Shown here piece by piece: positions 36,408-45,921 of a stretch of DNA of 64,000 nucleotides (its first letter is position 1; each line of letters starts with the position of its first letter). The translations under genes and the position numbers were made by a program. Source of the stretch: Natronobacterium haloterrestre. Lineage in GTDB: Archaea > Halobacteriota > Halobacteria > Halobacteriales > Natrialbaceae. Location of the stretch: the NCBI RefSeq assembly GCF_900112205.1, contig NZ_FOKW01000005.1:62001-126000 (forward strand), given 5' to 3'. The notes under the pieces were generated by a model. That model saw only the letters and a list, made by a program, of their open reading frames with translations. It searched no databases and was not told the DNA's origin.

Positions 36408-37595
36408 TCACTCCCGGCCGACGGCTGCGGAGTCGGAGTCGGACTCGGTCTCCCCGCTCCGGCCGCCGGTCCCCGGTTCCGTGTGCGTGAGCACCGTCGG
36501 ACCCTCGTCCGCGCTCTCGCCGAGCGCGTTCGACTGGAACTCAGCGGCCGCGGTTTCGACCGCCTCGGCCAGTTTCTCGAAGTCCGACTCGAGTCGGTCC
36601 TCGTCGTAGAGGGAGGTGCACTTCGCGCCGACGGTCACCGAGAGGACCGCGCCGGTCGCCGGCGAGGAGATCGACGGATCGACGCTGTACTCGACGCCCT
36701 CGAGGACGTCGTCGGCGTACTCGTTCGTCCGCGTGGCGTAGGCCGTCCCTTCCTCGACGCAGTAGAGTTCGCCCCACTCTCGAGTACGGGTGACGTAGTC
36801 GTAGGCGATTACCGCGACCCCGAACAGGGCGAGCGGAATTCCGAGGATCGGCAGGCTCTCGGCCAGTTCGTCGCCGACGGAGAACACGAGGATTCCGAGC
36901 GAGAGCGCGAAGACGCCGAGCGTCGTCACCGTCAGGAGCCGTTCGGCGTAGGGATCGTTGAGTTCCGACGCGAGCGGCTTCGCGTCCTCGATCGGACGCT
37001 TTCGGGCCTTGAATCCGCCCTTGGCGTGGAGTACGTCGTCGTCGATCGGCGACTGCGACCCGCTTTCGGCCGGCGACGCGTTCGTGACGATCCGATACCC
37101 CAGATCCTCGGCTCGCTGTCGGACCGCGATGTGAAACGAGTGCAGAGAGAACACGTCCGGCGACCGAACCGAGATCGTGTGCGTTCGATCGGCCTCGATC
37201 TCGTGGGCGAACCGCCAGGAAACGGCCTGGACGACGACCCCGGCCGCCGCGACGGCCGCCCACAGGCCCGCCTGTGAGAACTCCTGTAAAGCGAGCGAGA
37301 GGACGAACAGCACGCCGCCGGACACGGCGAGTGCGCTCCCGAACGAGCTCCGGAGCGTGTACTTCCCGATCCGCGACCAGTCCGTCGACGCGACGACGTC
37401 CTGACGGTCGAGCGCGAGTTGGCTCTTCACGCCGGGCAACGAAACGTCGAATCGACTCAGTCCGACCAGCAACGCCCCGAAGACGAGCAACGAAGCGGCT
37501 TCAGGGCCGCCGACACCCCCTGCGGTGGTGCCGAAAGCCAGTGCGAGCAATCCCCCGATAATGAGTACCTTTCCGACCGTAGCCAACCGTGACAT
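36408..37595 (-). CDS. Uncharacterised four-helix membrane protein
   Basis: A 395-residue protein I do not recognise. Two membrane hairpins lie at about residues 8-50 and 85-135, then a soluble segment with the phrase HTISVRSPDVFSLHSFHIAV, then another hairpin near 225-265 and a C-terminal soluble domain. The ATG at 37595 is supported by an AATAAAT box at 37621-37627 about 26-32 bases upstream on the minus strand. The last 30 residues are acidic and disordered. Confidence 0.7.
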   Translation of the reverse strand: MSRLATVGKVLIIGGLLALAFGTTAGGVGGPEAASLLVFGALLVGLSRFDVSLPGVKSQLALDRQDVVASTDWSRIGKYTLRSSFGSALAVSGGVLFVLSLALQEFSQAGLWAAVAAAGVVVQAVSWRFAHEIEADRTHTISVRSPDVFSLHSFHIAVRQRAEDLGYRIVTNASPAESGSQSPIDDDVLHAKGGFKARKRPIEDAKPLASELNDPYAERLLTVTTLGVFALSLGILVFSVGDELAESLPILGIPLALFGVAVIAYDYVTRTREWGELYCVEEGTAYATRTNEYADDVLEGVEYSVDPSISSPATGAVLSVTVGAKCTSLYDEDRLESDFEKLAEAVETAAAEFQSNALGESADEGPTVLTHTEPGTGGRSGETESDSDSAAVGRE

Positions 37596-37620
37596 ACAGC
37601 GGTACTGGTGAACAGGTAAC

Positions 37621-37627
37621 AATAAAT
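37621..37627 (-). promoter_or_regulatory. TATA-like box for the membrane protein gene at 37595
   Basis: On the minus strand ATTTATT lies 26-32 bases upstream of the ATG, in an AT-rich stretch. Confidence 0.5.
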
Positions 37628-37732
37628 CTATTCGCCGATGATATTTTCATACGCCCAATACGAGGGGGAGAAAAGCGGTCAGGGAACCCATTCGCGCGGG
37701 AAAAGCGAGAGAGCGGAGAACCCGAAATCGGA

Positions 37733-38113
37733 TCAGTCGGCCGCCTGATCGTAGGCCGGGCGATCGATCTCGTACTGCTCGAGCGGGTCCGAACCGGTCG
37801 CACGTCGCTTCGCCCAGCGGGCGGTATCCAGAACGAAGAGGGCCATCTCCTCGCGCCGGGTGAGCATCCAGGACTGTGCGCCGGGGGATCGGAACAGTGC
37901 GATCAGCGCCCACATCGATCCGGCGGTGAACGAACCCGTCGCCGAGAAGGTCATACCGAGCGTCGCGAACGTCAGGGAGTAGACGTACCCGATCGTCATC
38001 GACGGGACGCTCGTTCCGAGCGGAACGCAGGCGTCCGAGTCACGAAGCGTCGGTGCCAAAAATACCACCGAGAGACTGCTGCCGATCAGGAACACGAGGT
38101 CTTGCCACATCAT
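37733..38113 (-). CDS. Small uncharacterised membrane protein
   Basis: A 126-residue protein with two or three membrane segments (about residues 4-22, 40-60 and 64-80) and a basic cytoplasmic tail (MLTRREEMALFV...). Two in-frame ATGs (38113, 38110) follow a TTG; a TATA-like box at 38137-38144 favours the ATG at 38113. It lies on the same strand as, and 137 bases upstream of, the membrane protein at 36408. I recognise no family. Confidence 0.6.
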   Translation of the reverse strand: MMWQDLVFLIGSSLSVVFLAPTLRDSDACVPLGTSVPSMTIGYVYSLTFATLGMTFSATGSFTAGSMWALIALFRSPGAQSWMLTRREEMALFVLDTARWAKRRATGSDPLEQYEIDRPAYDQAAD

Positions 38114-38136
38114 CAAAACTACTTACTCGGTCTTGA

Positions 38137-38144
38137 GTTAATAA
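38137..38144 (-). promoter_or_regulatory. TATA-like box for the gene at 38113
   Basis: On the minus strand TTATTAAC lies 24-31 bases upstream of the ATG at 38113, consistent with leaderless transcription. Confidence 0.5.
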
Positions 38145-38321
38145 CTCGCTCGGTCGCGAAATCGGCAGTTAGACCGGACAGTTCCCTCGAGAAGACCGTT
38201 CGGACGGGTGACGTGGGCGCGGAGAGAACCGGGAAGACGGCCGGCTCGAGGCTGTTTCCGATCGAGGTGCTCCGATAATTGGTCATTAGAAGAGCGGTCG
38301 TGCCGTCGTTCCAGCGACCTG

Positions 38322-38972
38322 TCAGTCGTCCACGAGGACGCCCTCCTCGACGAGCGTCTCACGGGCTTCGTCCATGGAGTTCACGACGACGTCGCAGGCG
38401 GGTTCGACGGCCGGCTTCGGTTCGAACCCGATCGAGAGGCCCGCAACCTCGAGCATCGGCAGGTCGTTGGCCCCGTCGCCGACCGCGACGGTATCGGCGA
38501 GGTCGACGCCGACGTCGGCAGCCAGTTCCTCGAGGGCGTCGTCCTTGGTGCCCTCGATCAGCGGCCCCTCGACCTCGCCGGTCAGTTCGGTCCCGGCCTC
38601 GCTCATTGGAAGGCGGTTCGAGACGATGTGGTCGACCGACGCGCCCTCGCGCTCGAGGGCGGCCGCGACGCCGCGTTCGAACCCGCCGGTGAGGATCGCC
38701 GTGGTGACGCCCGCGTCGTTCAGGTCGGCGACGAGGTCGGCCGCGCCCTCGCGGAGTTCGACCTCGTCGAAGGCGGCGTGGGCGTCCTCTGCCGGCAGCC
38801 CCTCCAGCAGGGCCGCGCGTTCCCGCAGGCTCTCGGCGTAGCCGATCTCGTCGTTCATTGCACGTTCAGTGATCGCGGCCATGTCGTCGGCGACGCCCCG
38901 GCGGTCGCCGAGCAGGACGGTCATCTCCGAGTCGGAAAGCGTCCCGTCGAAGTCGAAGGCGACGACTGTCAT
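38322..38972 (-). CDS. serB: Phosphoserine phosphatase
   Basis: A 216-residue HAD enzyme for the last step of serine synthesis. The nucleophile Asp and acid/base Asp are D7 and D9 in AFDFDGTLSD. Motif II is ILTGG (about residue 95) and motif IV is VGDGANDLPML (about residue 165). The cap (residues about 20-70) matches the SerB type. The pathway dehydrogenase serA is 4.2 kb away on the other strand. Other HAD phosphatases are possible but the GDGANDLPML motif favours SerB. Confidence 0.92.
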   Translation of the reverse strand: MTVVAFDFDGTLSDSEMTVLLGDRRGVADDMAAITERAMNDEIGYAESLRERAALLEGLPAEDAHAAFDEVELREGAADLVADLNDAGVTTAILTGGFERGVAAALEREGASVDHIVSNRLPMSEAGTELTGEVEGPLIEGTKDDALEELAADVGVDLADTVAVGDGANDLPMLEVAGLSIGFEPKPAVEPACDVVVNSMDEARETLVEEGVLVDD

Positions 38973-39074
38973 CGTCGGAGGTTGTGAGCGACGGGATAAA
39001 CCAGTTCAGGTTCCACCGCGTTTTGCCGCCCCGCCGACCACAGCTACTTCGAGTCCGGCGCCGAACCGGGGTGT

Positions 39075-39740
39075 ATGTACCGCGACCTCTCCCAGCCGAT
39101 CGAATCCGGGATGCAGACGTTTCCCGGCGACCCCGCAGTCGACGTCTCGCGGGCCGCGACGATCCCGGAGGACGGCGTCGCGGTCCGGGAACTTCACTGT
39201 GGGAGCCACACCGGGACCCACATCGACGCGCCGGCACACACCGAACCCGACGGCGACACGCTCGAGGCCCGCGACGTCGGCGAGTACGTCTTCGACGCCC
39301 GGTTCGTCGACGTCTCGCCCTGCGAGCCACGCGAGCGGATCGGAGCCGAAGCGATAGTGGACGCCCTCGAGGTCGACGACTCGGTGGACCTGCTGGTGAT
39401 CCGAACCGGCCACGACGCCTACTGGAATACCGACGCGTACCGCGATCATCCGTACCTCGCGCCGGAGGCGGCGAGCCTGCTCAGGGAAGCCGGCTGTGGC
39501 GTGGCGACTGATACGCTGAGCCCGGATCCGACGCCGTCGCCCACGTCGACCGACGTCGAACCGGCGGACGAACCCGACGGCTTCCCCGCCCACCGGGAAC
39601 TCCTGGGGGCGGACCTGCCGATCCTCGAGAACCTGACGAACCTCGCGGGGCTCCCCGACCGGTTTACCCTCTACGCGTTTCCGCTGCCGCTGCGAGAGGG
39701 CGATGGCGCACCCGTGCGGGCGGTTGCGGGGCTCGAGTAG
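39075..39740 (+). CDS. Cyclase/kynurenine formamidase-family hydrolase
   Basis: A 221-residue metal-dependent hydrolase of the putative-cyclase (KynB-like) family. The metal motif HxGTHxDxPxH is intact (CGSHTGTHIDAPAHTEP, residues about 45-60). Family members open formamides, isatin or other amides. The region around residues 145-170 (SPDPTPSPTSTDVEPAD) is a low-complexity insertion, perhaps in a surface loop. The actual substrate cannot be told and no tryptophan-degradation genes adjoin it. It converges on the UspA gene. Confidence 0.9.
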   Translation: MYRDLSQPIESGMQTFPGDPAVDVSRAATIPEDGVAVRELHCGSHTGTHIDAPAHTEPDGDTLEARDVGEYVFDARFVDVSPCEPRERIGAEAIVDALEVDDSVDLLVIRTGHDAYWNTDAYRDHPYLAPEAASLLREAGCGVATDTLSPDPTPSPTSTDVEPADEPDGFPAHRELLGADLPILENLTNLAGLPDRFTLYAFPLPLREGDGAPVRAVAGLE

Positions 39741-39742
39741 CC

Positions 39743-39800
39743 AGAGTAGCCCGAAAACCCGAAAGCCCGAATAGCCGAAAGCCCGATCGGCCGGAAAACC
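39743..39800. repeat. Imperfect AGCCCGAAA repeats in a convergent spacer
   Basis: Several imperfect copies of AGCCCGAAA/ATAGCCGAAAGCC fill the gap between the cyclase gene and the UspA gene. The repeats may be part of bidirectional termination or simple slippage. Confidence 0.7.
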
Positions 39801-39818
39801 TCGCAGTCGAAGCGTACG

Positions 39819-40268
39819 TTACTCCTCGACCGGCGTCTTGACGATCGTTACCGGACGCGAGGCCAGTCGCGCGACGCGGTCGGTGACGCTGCCGAGCAGC
39901 CGACGGTACTCGCCCGAGCGCTCCTTCGACCCCATGACGATCAGGTCGACGTCGCCCTCCTCGGCGTAGTCGATGATCTCCTCGTGGGGCGAGCCGTGGC
40001 GTACGACCGTCTTCGACTCGAGGCCGGCCTCACGGGCCGATTCCGCGGCCGCCTCGAGCGCGTCCTCGCCCTCCTGCTCGAGGGCGGACTCGAGGCCCTC
40101 GAACTCGTGGACGTACTCGTCGCCGGTGTAGGAGCCGTAGACGTCGCTGTCGACGACGTACAGCAGGTGCAGTTCCGCATCGGCGTGGTCCGCGACGGCG
40201 ATGGCGTGTTCGATCGCCTGTTCGGTCCCCTTTTCGGCGTCCGTCGGGAGCAGGATACGGTCGTACAT
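39819..40268 (-). CDS. Universal stress protein, UspA family, copy 1
   Basis: A 149-residue single UspA domain. The start MYDRILLPTDAEKGTEQAI and the end LIVMGSKERSGEYRRLLGS are characteristic. The ATP-binding motif G-2x-G-9x-G-S is partly changed: the second Gly is Glu (GSKE instead of GSxG), so nucleotide binding is doubtful, unlike copy 2 at 48192 where it is intact. The start at 40268 was chosen by family; a 27-residue extension to 40517 is non-conserved. Confidence 0.92.
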   Translation of the reverse strand: MYDRILLPTDAEKGTEQAIEHAIAVADHADAELHLLYVVDSDVYGSYTGDEYVHEFEGLESALEQEGEDALEAAAESAREAGLESKTVVRHGSPHEEIIDYAEEGDVDLIVMGSKERSGEYRRLLGSVTDRVARLASRPVTIVKTPVEE

Positions 40269-40550
40269 ACGAGAGGGTACGCTCCCGGCGTAAATAACGG
40301 TAGCCGTCGTTCCAATCCAATGATAACTCGAGGGTGGACTCGAGCGTACTCGCCGCAACCGCAACGCTCTCCCCGGTTCCGTACCCAGACTCGGACGATC
40401 GATGGACGAGTCGCGACGACGCGATCCGACGACGCCCTCGAGGCCGTCTAGCCGGCGGCCCCGACCGAGGGTCAGCTGGCACCCACATCGCCTGCGGAGA
40501 TCGCTCGGCGAAGCCACCGGACGGAGGGGAACGACGGGTGGTCCGCCGCG

Positions 40551-41474
40551 ATGACCGGCCCACTCGCCCTCGGGGTCGAGTCGAGCGCGACCCTCGAGGT
40601 TCTCGCGCTCGCCCTGCTCCCGGCGATCCTGTGGGGGCTGGCCCCGATCTTCGACAAGCGCGGGATGGCCGCCGGCGGCGGGTCGGTCCAGGCGTCGCTG
40701 GTCGTCGTGGTCGTCGACTCGTCGATCTACTGGCTCGTCATCGCGCTCCTCTATGGCCGGTCGGCGTTTACGGGCCTGACTCTCGAGACGGCTGCCGTCT
40801 TCGCGTTCGCGGGCGTGATCGGCACCGCGCTGGGCCGAATCACCATCTTCGTCGGCGTCGACAAGGTCGGCGCGAGCCTCAACAGCACGATCCTGAGCAC
40901 GCGCCCGCTGTTCGCGACCCTGATCGCGCTGGTCTTCCTGAACGAACCGCTCGGCCCGGTCACCGGCGTCGGCGTCGTGATCCTCGTCGCCGGCCTCGCC
41001 TCGCTGACCGCCTCGCAGGGCGGCGACCTCTCGGGGTGGCAGCCCCGCGAGTTGCTGTGGCCGATCGCCGCCGCGGTCACCTTCGCCGTCGCGAACGTCG
41101 CCCGCAGGTACGGGATGCTCGAGACGCCGCTGTCGGCGCTCGAGGCCGTGACGATCAACGAGACCGCGGGACTGATCGCGCTCGTCGCCTACGTGGCCGC
41201 CGTCGGGGGCCGGGACGTCCTCGAGAAGCCCCGCGCCTCCTACCGTTACTTCCTGGGGAGCGGCCTGCTGACGACCGTGGCGATGCTCTCGCTGATGGCC
41301 GCGCTCGGCCTCGAGGAGGGCCGGATCGCGATGGTCGATCCGCTGGTCGCGACCGCGCCGCTGTTTACGCTCGTGTTCGCCGCGGTGCTGTTGCGCGACC
41401 TCGAGCGGGTGACGAGGGGCGTCGTCGTCGGCGCGGTGCTGGTCGTGGTCGGTGCGGCGCTGATTACCCTCTGA
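40551..41474 (+). CDS. EamA/DMT-family transporter
   Basis: A 307-residue permease with ten predicted membrane helices in two EamA repeats (about residues 10-140 and 165-305). Motifs include LGRITIFVGVDKVGASLNSTI, a typical DMT loop, and FLNEPLG before the internal repeat. It exports or imports a small metabolite; the substrate cannot be predicted. It follows a 282-base spacer with no gene visible and is 86 bases upstream of the DUF6498-like gene. Confidence 0.88.
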   Translation: MTGPLALGVESSATLEVLALALLPAILWGLAPIFDKRGMAAGGGSVQASLVVVVVDSSIYWLVIALLYGRSAFTGLTLETAAVFAFAGVIGTALGRITIFVGVDKVGASLNSTILSTRPLFATLIALVFLNEPLGPVTGVGVVILVAGLASLTASQGGDLSGWQPRELLWPIAAAVTFAVANVARRYGMLETPLSALEAVTINETAGLIALVAYVAAVGGRDVLEKPRASYRYFLGSGLLTTVAMLSLMAALGLEEGRIAMVDPLVATAPLFTLVFAAVLLRDLERVTRGVVVGAVLVVVGAALITL

Positions 41475-41560
41475 CCGAACCGACGGCGTCGAACCGCTCC
41501 GAACAGCGAAGCGGTCGATTTATCGTCATTAGCCCGAACAGTTCCGTAGACCGAACGGAG

Positions 41561-43030
41561 ATGGTCAGACCGATGCGTTCCTCCACACCCACGGGTCGAG
41601 ACGGCTTCCTCCCGATCCTCCTCGCGAACCTGCTCCCGCTTGCCGGGGTCGTCGTCCTCGAGTGGGATCCCGCCACCCTCGTGTGCGTCTACGGACTCGA
41701 ACTCTTCGTGACGCTGCTGCTTGCCGGCGGCAAGGCGCTGTTCGCCCAGCAACCGCCGCCGGCCGACCGGGAGGGCGTTCTGACCGTCTCCGACGCGGCG
41801 CTCGTGGACAAACGGGGCAGCGTCCGTCCGTTCGACTGGCTGCCGCCGGTCTACCCGCGGAACGTCCCTTTCGTGCTCGCTGTGGTCGGTGCAGTCGCGA
41901 TGTATCTGGTCTTCTTCGGCGTCGTCGTGGTCGCGATCTTCGACGGCGACCCCGGACCGACGCGCCCGGCCGTGCTCGGAAGCGTCGTCGCCCTCGCGAT
42001 CGGCCAGCTGTTCGAAACCCGGCGGGAGTACTTCGGCCGCCGGCGGTACGAGCGCGTCTCCCCCTACGGCGTCGTCGAGGTGCCCGCCCGCCAGTTGTTC
42101 GTGGTACTGATGGCGCTCGGCTTCCTCGGGGCTCCACTCGAATCGTTCGAACGGCTCGTGTTCGTCGTCGTCGCCAGTCTGAAGCTGTTCCTCGAGTGGT
42201 CGACGGTTCGCGCCGCCCGGGCCGACGAAGGGACGAATCGGTTCGTCGACCGTATCGCGTCCTGGTTCGCCGGCCCGACGGAAGACGCAGCGGTCGACGA
42301 CCGCGAGGAAGCCGTTCACGTCCCCGGGACGGCGCCGGACGCGCGGTTTCGGCCGGTGCCGACGGTGGTCGCCGCCGACGGACTCCTCCGGGCGCTCCGG
42401 CGGACCGTCTTCTACCTCCCCTTCCTGACGGTCGCCTGGTTCGTCGCCCTGTTCGTCGTCGTGGCGCGGGTGGACTCGCCCGTCGTCTTCTGGCTCGGCG
42501 TCGTCGGGTACCTGCTCCTGCTGGTCGTGATCGTCGGCGTCCAGACAGTGCGACACTACCTCGCCCGGGGTACGCTCGAGTACCAGCGCCGCGAGGATCG
42601 CCTCGTCGCGTACGATCGCCTGCTGGCGGAGCCCCAGTGGGTCGCCCGGATCGACGCGCTCCGGAACCCCCGGGTGGCGAACGACCACCTGACGGATCGC
42701 CTCCTCGGGACGCGTACCCTCCGCGTGACGACCGGCTGGGGGTCGACGGAAACGGACCGCACCCTCGGGCCGCTCGCGGAACCCGACCGCGCCGTCGAGG
42801 CCTTCGAACTGGGGCTGTCGACGACCGACCTGGAGCCGCTGCATCGACCGATCGCGGCCGCGGCCGTCGGACTCGGTGTCGGCATCGTCATCGCCATCCT
42901 CGGGCTTCAGGTCGTGCCGGGGCTCTCGACCGAGACCCGGTTCAACGCGGTGATGGCGCTGCCGTTCCTGCTCGTCGTCCCCCTGCTTTTGTGGGAACTC
43001 GCCGTTCCCGACGAGGCCAGTGACGCGTGA
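41561..43030 (+). CDS. DUF6498-like polytopic membrane protein
   Basis: A 489-residue protein. Two N-terminal hairpins (about residues 20-58 and 100-150), a soluble acidic loop (about 225-265), and two further hairpins (about 290-340 and 425-470) give about eight membrane segments. The LLANLLPLAGVVVLEWDPATL opening resembles what I recall as DUF6498. The start at 41561 is the first ATG of the conserved stretch; an open frame reaching back to 40334 is in a different frame from any gene there and is a shadow. Function unknown. Confidence 0.72.
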   Translation: MVRPMRSSTPTGRDGFLPILLANLLPLAGVVVLEWDPATLVCVYGLELFVTLLLAGGKALFAQQPPPADREGVLTVSDAALVDKRGSVRPFDWLPPVYPRNVPFVLAVVGAVAMYLVFFGVVVVAIFDGDPGPTRPAVLGSVVALAIGQLFETRREYFGRRRYERVSPYGVVEVPARQLFVVLMALGFLGAPLESFERLVFVVVASLKLFLEWSTVRAARADEGTNRFVDRIASWFAGPTEDAAVDDREEAVHVPGTAPDARFRPVPTVVAADGLLRALRRTVFYLPFLTVAWFVALFVVVARVDSPVVFWLGVVGYLLLLVVIVGVQTVRHYLARGTLEYQRREDRLVAYDRLLAEPQWVARIDALRNPRVANDHLTDRLLGTRTLRVTTGWGSTETDRTLGPLAEPDRAVEAFELGLSTTDLEPLHRPIAAAAVGLGVGIVIAILGLQVVPGLSTETRFNAVMALPFLLVVPLLLWELAVPDEASDA

Positions 43031-43147
43031 CCGTCACGAACGCGGCCATCCCCGCTTGCGTGCTTCACGACGGCTACGGTTGTGGTAGTTTTTGCCAGTC
43101 ACTGCGACAACGGAAGGGTTTACCCGCTGCGCTCGATTGTCTCGCGC

Positions 43148-44734
43148 ATGAAGGTACTCGTCACGGACCCGATCGCCGACGCGGGTCTGGACGTACTGAG
43201 AGACGCCGGCCACGAGGTCGAAACGGGGTACGAACTCGAGGGGGAAGACCTCCTCGAGGCAGTATCCGACGCCCACGGACTGATCGTCCGCTCGGGGACC
43301 GAGGTCACCGAGGAAGTACTCGAGGCCGCCGAGGAACTGGTCATCGTCGGTCGCGCGGGGATCGGCGTCGACAACATCGACATCGATGCCGCCACCGACA
43401 AGGGGGTCATCGTCGCCAACGCGCCACAGGGGAACGTCCGCGCGGCGGCCGAACACACCGTCGCGATGACCTTCGCCGTCGCACGCTCGATCCCACAGGC
43501 CCACGTCCGGCTCAAGACCGGCGAATGGGCGAAAAGCGACTACCTCGGGGCCGAACTCGACGGGAAGACGCTGGGCGTCGTCGGTCTCGGCCGGGTCGGC
43601 CAGGAAGTGGCGAAGAAACTCGACTCGCTCGGGATGGACATCGTCGCCTTCGACCCGTACATCTCCGAGGAGCGCGCCGCCCGTCTCGGAGCCGAACTCG
43701 TCGACTTCGAGGACTGTCTCTCCCGCGCCGACTTCCTCACGATCCACACGCCCCTGACCCCCGAGACCGAGGGGATGATCGCCGAGGACGAACTCGACAT
43801 GCTCGAGGACGGCTACCTCGTCAACGTCGGCCGCGGCGGGATCGTCCAGGAGGACGCCCTCGCGGCGAAAGTCGAGGACGGCACCCTCTCCGGTGCGGCA
43901 CTGGACGTCTTCGCCGAGGAACCCCTGCCCGAAGACTCGCCGTTGCTCGAACACGACGACGTCATCGTTACGCCCCACCTCGGGGCCTCGACGGAGGCTG
44001 CCCAGGAGAACGTCGCGACCTCGACCGCCGATCAGGTGGTCGCCGCATTCGAGGGTGAGCCGGTCGCGAACGCGCTGAACGCCCCCTCGATCGACGAGAG
44101 CGCGTTCCCCCGCCTCGAGCCGTACATCGAGATCGCCGAGACCGCCGGCAAGGTCGCCGCCCAGTTGCTCGACGGCCGCATCGAGGAAGTCGAGATCACC
44201 TACGAAGGCGACATCGCCGACGAGGACGTCGAGTTCGTCACCGCCTCCGCCCTGAAGGGCGTCTTCGAACCGCTCGAGTGGCAGGTCAACGCCGTCAACG
44301 CGCCCCAGATCGCGGAGGATCGCGGGGTCGACGTCACCGAGTCCAAGACCCGACAGGCCGAGGACTTCCAGAGCCTGATCTCGGTGGCGGTCAGCGACGG
44401 CGAGGAGGAACTCGCGGTCGACGGCACGCTGTTCGCCGGCGACGACCCGCGCATCGTCCGGATCGACGGCTACCGCGTCGACGCCATCCCCCACGGGAAG
44501 ATGGTCGTCACCCGAAACACCGACGAACCCGGCGTCATCGGCCTCATCGGCAGCGTCATGGGCGAACACGACGTCAACATCGCGGGGATGTTCAACGCCC
44601 GCGAGGCTCACGGCGGCGAGGCACTGACCGTCTACAACGTCGACACGGAAGTCCCCGACGAGGCCAAAGCGGAGTTGAACGAGGACGACCGGATCATCGG
44701 CGTCAACTACATCACGCTGAACGGCCAGGCCTGA
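43148..44734 (+). CDS. serA: D-3-phosphoglycerate dehydrogenase
   Basis: First step of serine synthesis, oxidising 3-phosphoglycerate with NAD. The 528-residue chain has NAD-binding GLGRVG at 146-151 and catalytic R229, E258 and H277. An intermediate ASB domain (about 320-440) and a C-terminal ACT domain (RNTDEPGVIGLIGSVMGEHD, about 455-525) follow, so serine feedback control is expected. The ATG at 43148 is the family start. serB, on the other strand at 38322, completes the pathway with a transaminase not found here. Confidence 0.95.
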   Translation: MKVLVTDPIADAGLDVLRDAGHEVETGYELEGEDLLEAVSDAHGLIVRSGTEVTEEVLEAAEELVIVGRAGIGVDNIDIDAATDKGVIVANAPQGNVRAAAEHTVAMTFAVARSIPQAHVRLKTGEWAKSDYLGAELDGKTLGVVGLGRVGQEVAKKLDSLGMDIVAFDPYISEERAARLGAELVDFEDCLSRADFLTIHTPLTPETEGMIAEDELDMLEDGYLVNVGRGGIVQEDALAAKVEDGTLSGAALDVFAEEPLPEDSPLLEHDDVIVTPHLGASTEAAQENVATSTADQVVAAFEGEPVANALNAPSIDESAFPRLEPYIEIAETAGKVAAQLLDGRIEEVEITYEGDIADEDVEFVTASALKGVFEPLEWQVNAVNAPQIAEDRGVDVTESKTRQAEDFQSLISVAVSDGEEELAVDGTLFAGDDPRIVRIDGYRVDAIPHGKMVVTRNTDEPGVIGLIGSVMGEHDVNIAGMFNAREAHGGEALTVYNVDTEVPDEAKAELNEDDRIIGVNYITLNGQA

Positions 44735-44739
44735 CCGCC

Positions 44740-45639
44740 CTAGGAGAACGAGGGCGGCGCGCCGACCACCGTCGCCGTCCGCCCGTCGATTCCCGACTCG
44801 CGGACGTCCGCCGATATTTCTTCGAGCGACGCGAGGGCCTCCTCCGTCAGGTCCGCCTCCCGGGCGAAGACGAACTTCCACGTCAACTCGTCGGCCGTCG
44901 GCGACTCGCTCGAGACGCCCCAGAGGTAGATGCCGTCGACGTCGACGCCCTCGGCCGCTGGCGCACCGTAATGGCCGGTGATCGTCTCGTCGTGGGGCAG
45001 TTCCCGGAACAGGTGCGTGAACTCGGGGTCGGCCTCCTCGAGCCGTTCGTACTCCCCCCGGTGGGCGTCGATCCGGCGTTCGTAATCCCGGCCGACGACG
45101 ACGGCGTCCGGGCCGACCGCGAGCCGACGGGTATCGCCGCCGACGGACTGCTCGAGAACCGCGTACCCTTCGTAGTCGTCGACGACCTCGAGGTCGTCTG
45201 CGGTCTCGGCGTCCTCGCTGACCGCCTCGCGGACGGCTTCGGGGTCGAACGTCCCGAAGAAGACCTGCGTGTACGACTGGATCAGGTGGCCGTCGACGGT
45301 GTCGGTCGACAGCCCCACGGCGTCGGGGAACCCCGCCCCGAGTTCGGTCCCCTCGGGGAAGACGGACGTGTAGTCGAACCGGCGATTGCCGTCGAGGACG
45401 GTGTCCGCGAGCAGCCAGGTCCGGAACTCGGCGGCCTCGTCCCAGTCGGGCTCGATGTCGCGTTCCGGTGGCTCGAGCGAGCCCGCGTCGTCGCCGTTCG
45501 ATTCCGGATCGGTATCGCCGTCGGCGGAATCGTCGGTATCTTCGGGGTCGTCGGACTGCTCGTCGTCGCTGCCGAGACAGCCGGCCAGCCCGGCCGCCGC
45601 GAGCGCGACGACGCCGCGGCGCGTCACGGTGTGGTCCAT
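44740..45639 (-). CDS. Tat lipoprotein of unknown function
   Basis: A 299-residue lipoprotein. Residues 1-21 are a Tat signal (TVTRRGVVALAAAGLAGC) with the lipobox cysteine C21, then an acidic linker (about 22-60). The mature domain has no motif I recognise, but contains TELGAGFPDAVG and LEVVDDYEGYAVL strands suggesting a repeated alpha/beta fold. It ends 5 bases from the serA stop in convergent orientation. The start at 45639 is the ATG before the RR pair. Confidence 0.82.
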   Translation of the reverse strand: MDHTVTRRGVVALAAAGLAGCLGSDDEQSDDPEDTDDSADGDTDPESNGDDAGSLEPPERDIEPDWDEAAEFRTWLLADTVLDGNRRFDYTSVFPEGTELGAGFPDAVGLSTDTVDGHLIQSYTQVFFGTFDPEAVREAVSEDAETADDLEVVDDYEGYAVLEQSVGGDTRRLAVGPDAVVVGRDYERRIDAHRGEYERLEEADPEFTHLFRELPHDETITGHYGAPAAEGVDVDGIYLWGVSSESPTADELTWKFVFAREADLTEEALASLEEISADVRESGIDGRTATVVGAPPSFS

Positions 45640-45717
45640 ACGAGCCGCCACCACGAGCGGAGTAATAACGTCTCGTGACTGTCCGCTGAGTGAGAACGTC
45701 GGCGCCCGATCGGAATT

Positions 45718-45921
45718 CTACGAGTCCTTTCCGCCACCGAACAGCCCGCGGATACGCTTGCCCCACCAGGGGAGTTCACCGCGCCTGAGTTCCGTCCCCC
45801 TGACCAAACACCAGAGCGCGATGCTACCGAAGATGACCGGGCCGACGATCGTCTCGACGGTTGCCACGGCGAGAACACCACAGACCAGCGCGCTCAGGTA
45901 AAAGGTGAGATACTCCTCCAT
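45718..45921 (-). CDS. Small membrane protein
   Basis: A 67-residue protein with one long or two short hydrophobic segments (about residues 5-40) and a basic C-terminal tail (WGKRIRGLFGGGKDS). I see no family motif. It lies upstream of the lipoprotein gene on the same strand, 78 bases away. Confidence 0.55.
   Translation of the reverse strand: MEEYLTFYLSALVCGVLAVATVETIVGPVIFGSIALWCLVRGTELRRGELPWWGKRIRGLFGGGKDS

Noticed and set aside
40269-40550. Possible gene in the 282-base spacer upstream of the EamA gene
   Set aside because: Open frames exist but none has a conserved motif or start signal; only promoter sequence for two divergent genes is expected.
40334-41560. N-terminal extension of the DUF6498-like protein
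   Set aside because: The extension overlaps the EamA gene in another frame and has no conserved sequence; the ATG at 41561 begins the family stretch.
43034-45766. 910-residue minus-strand open frame over serA
   Set aside because: Antisense shadow of serA, with no domain and Arg/Val-rich composition.
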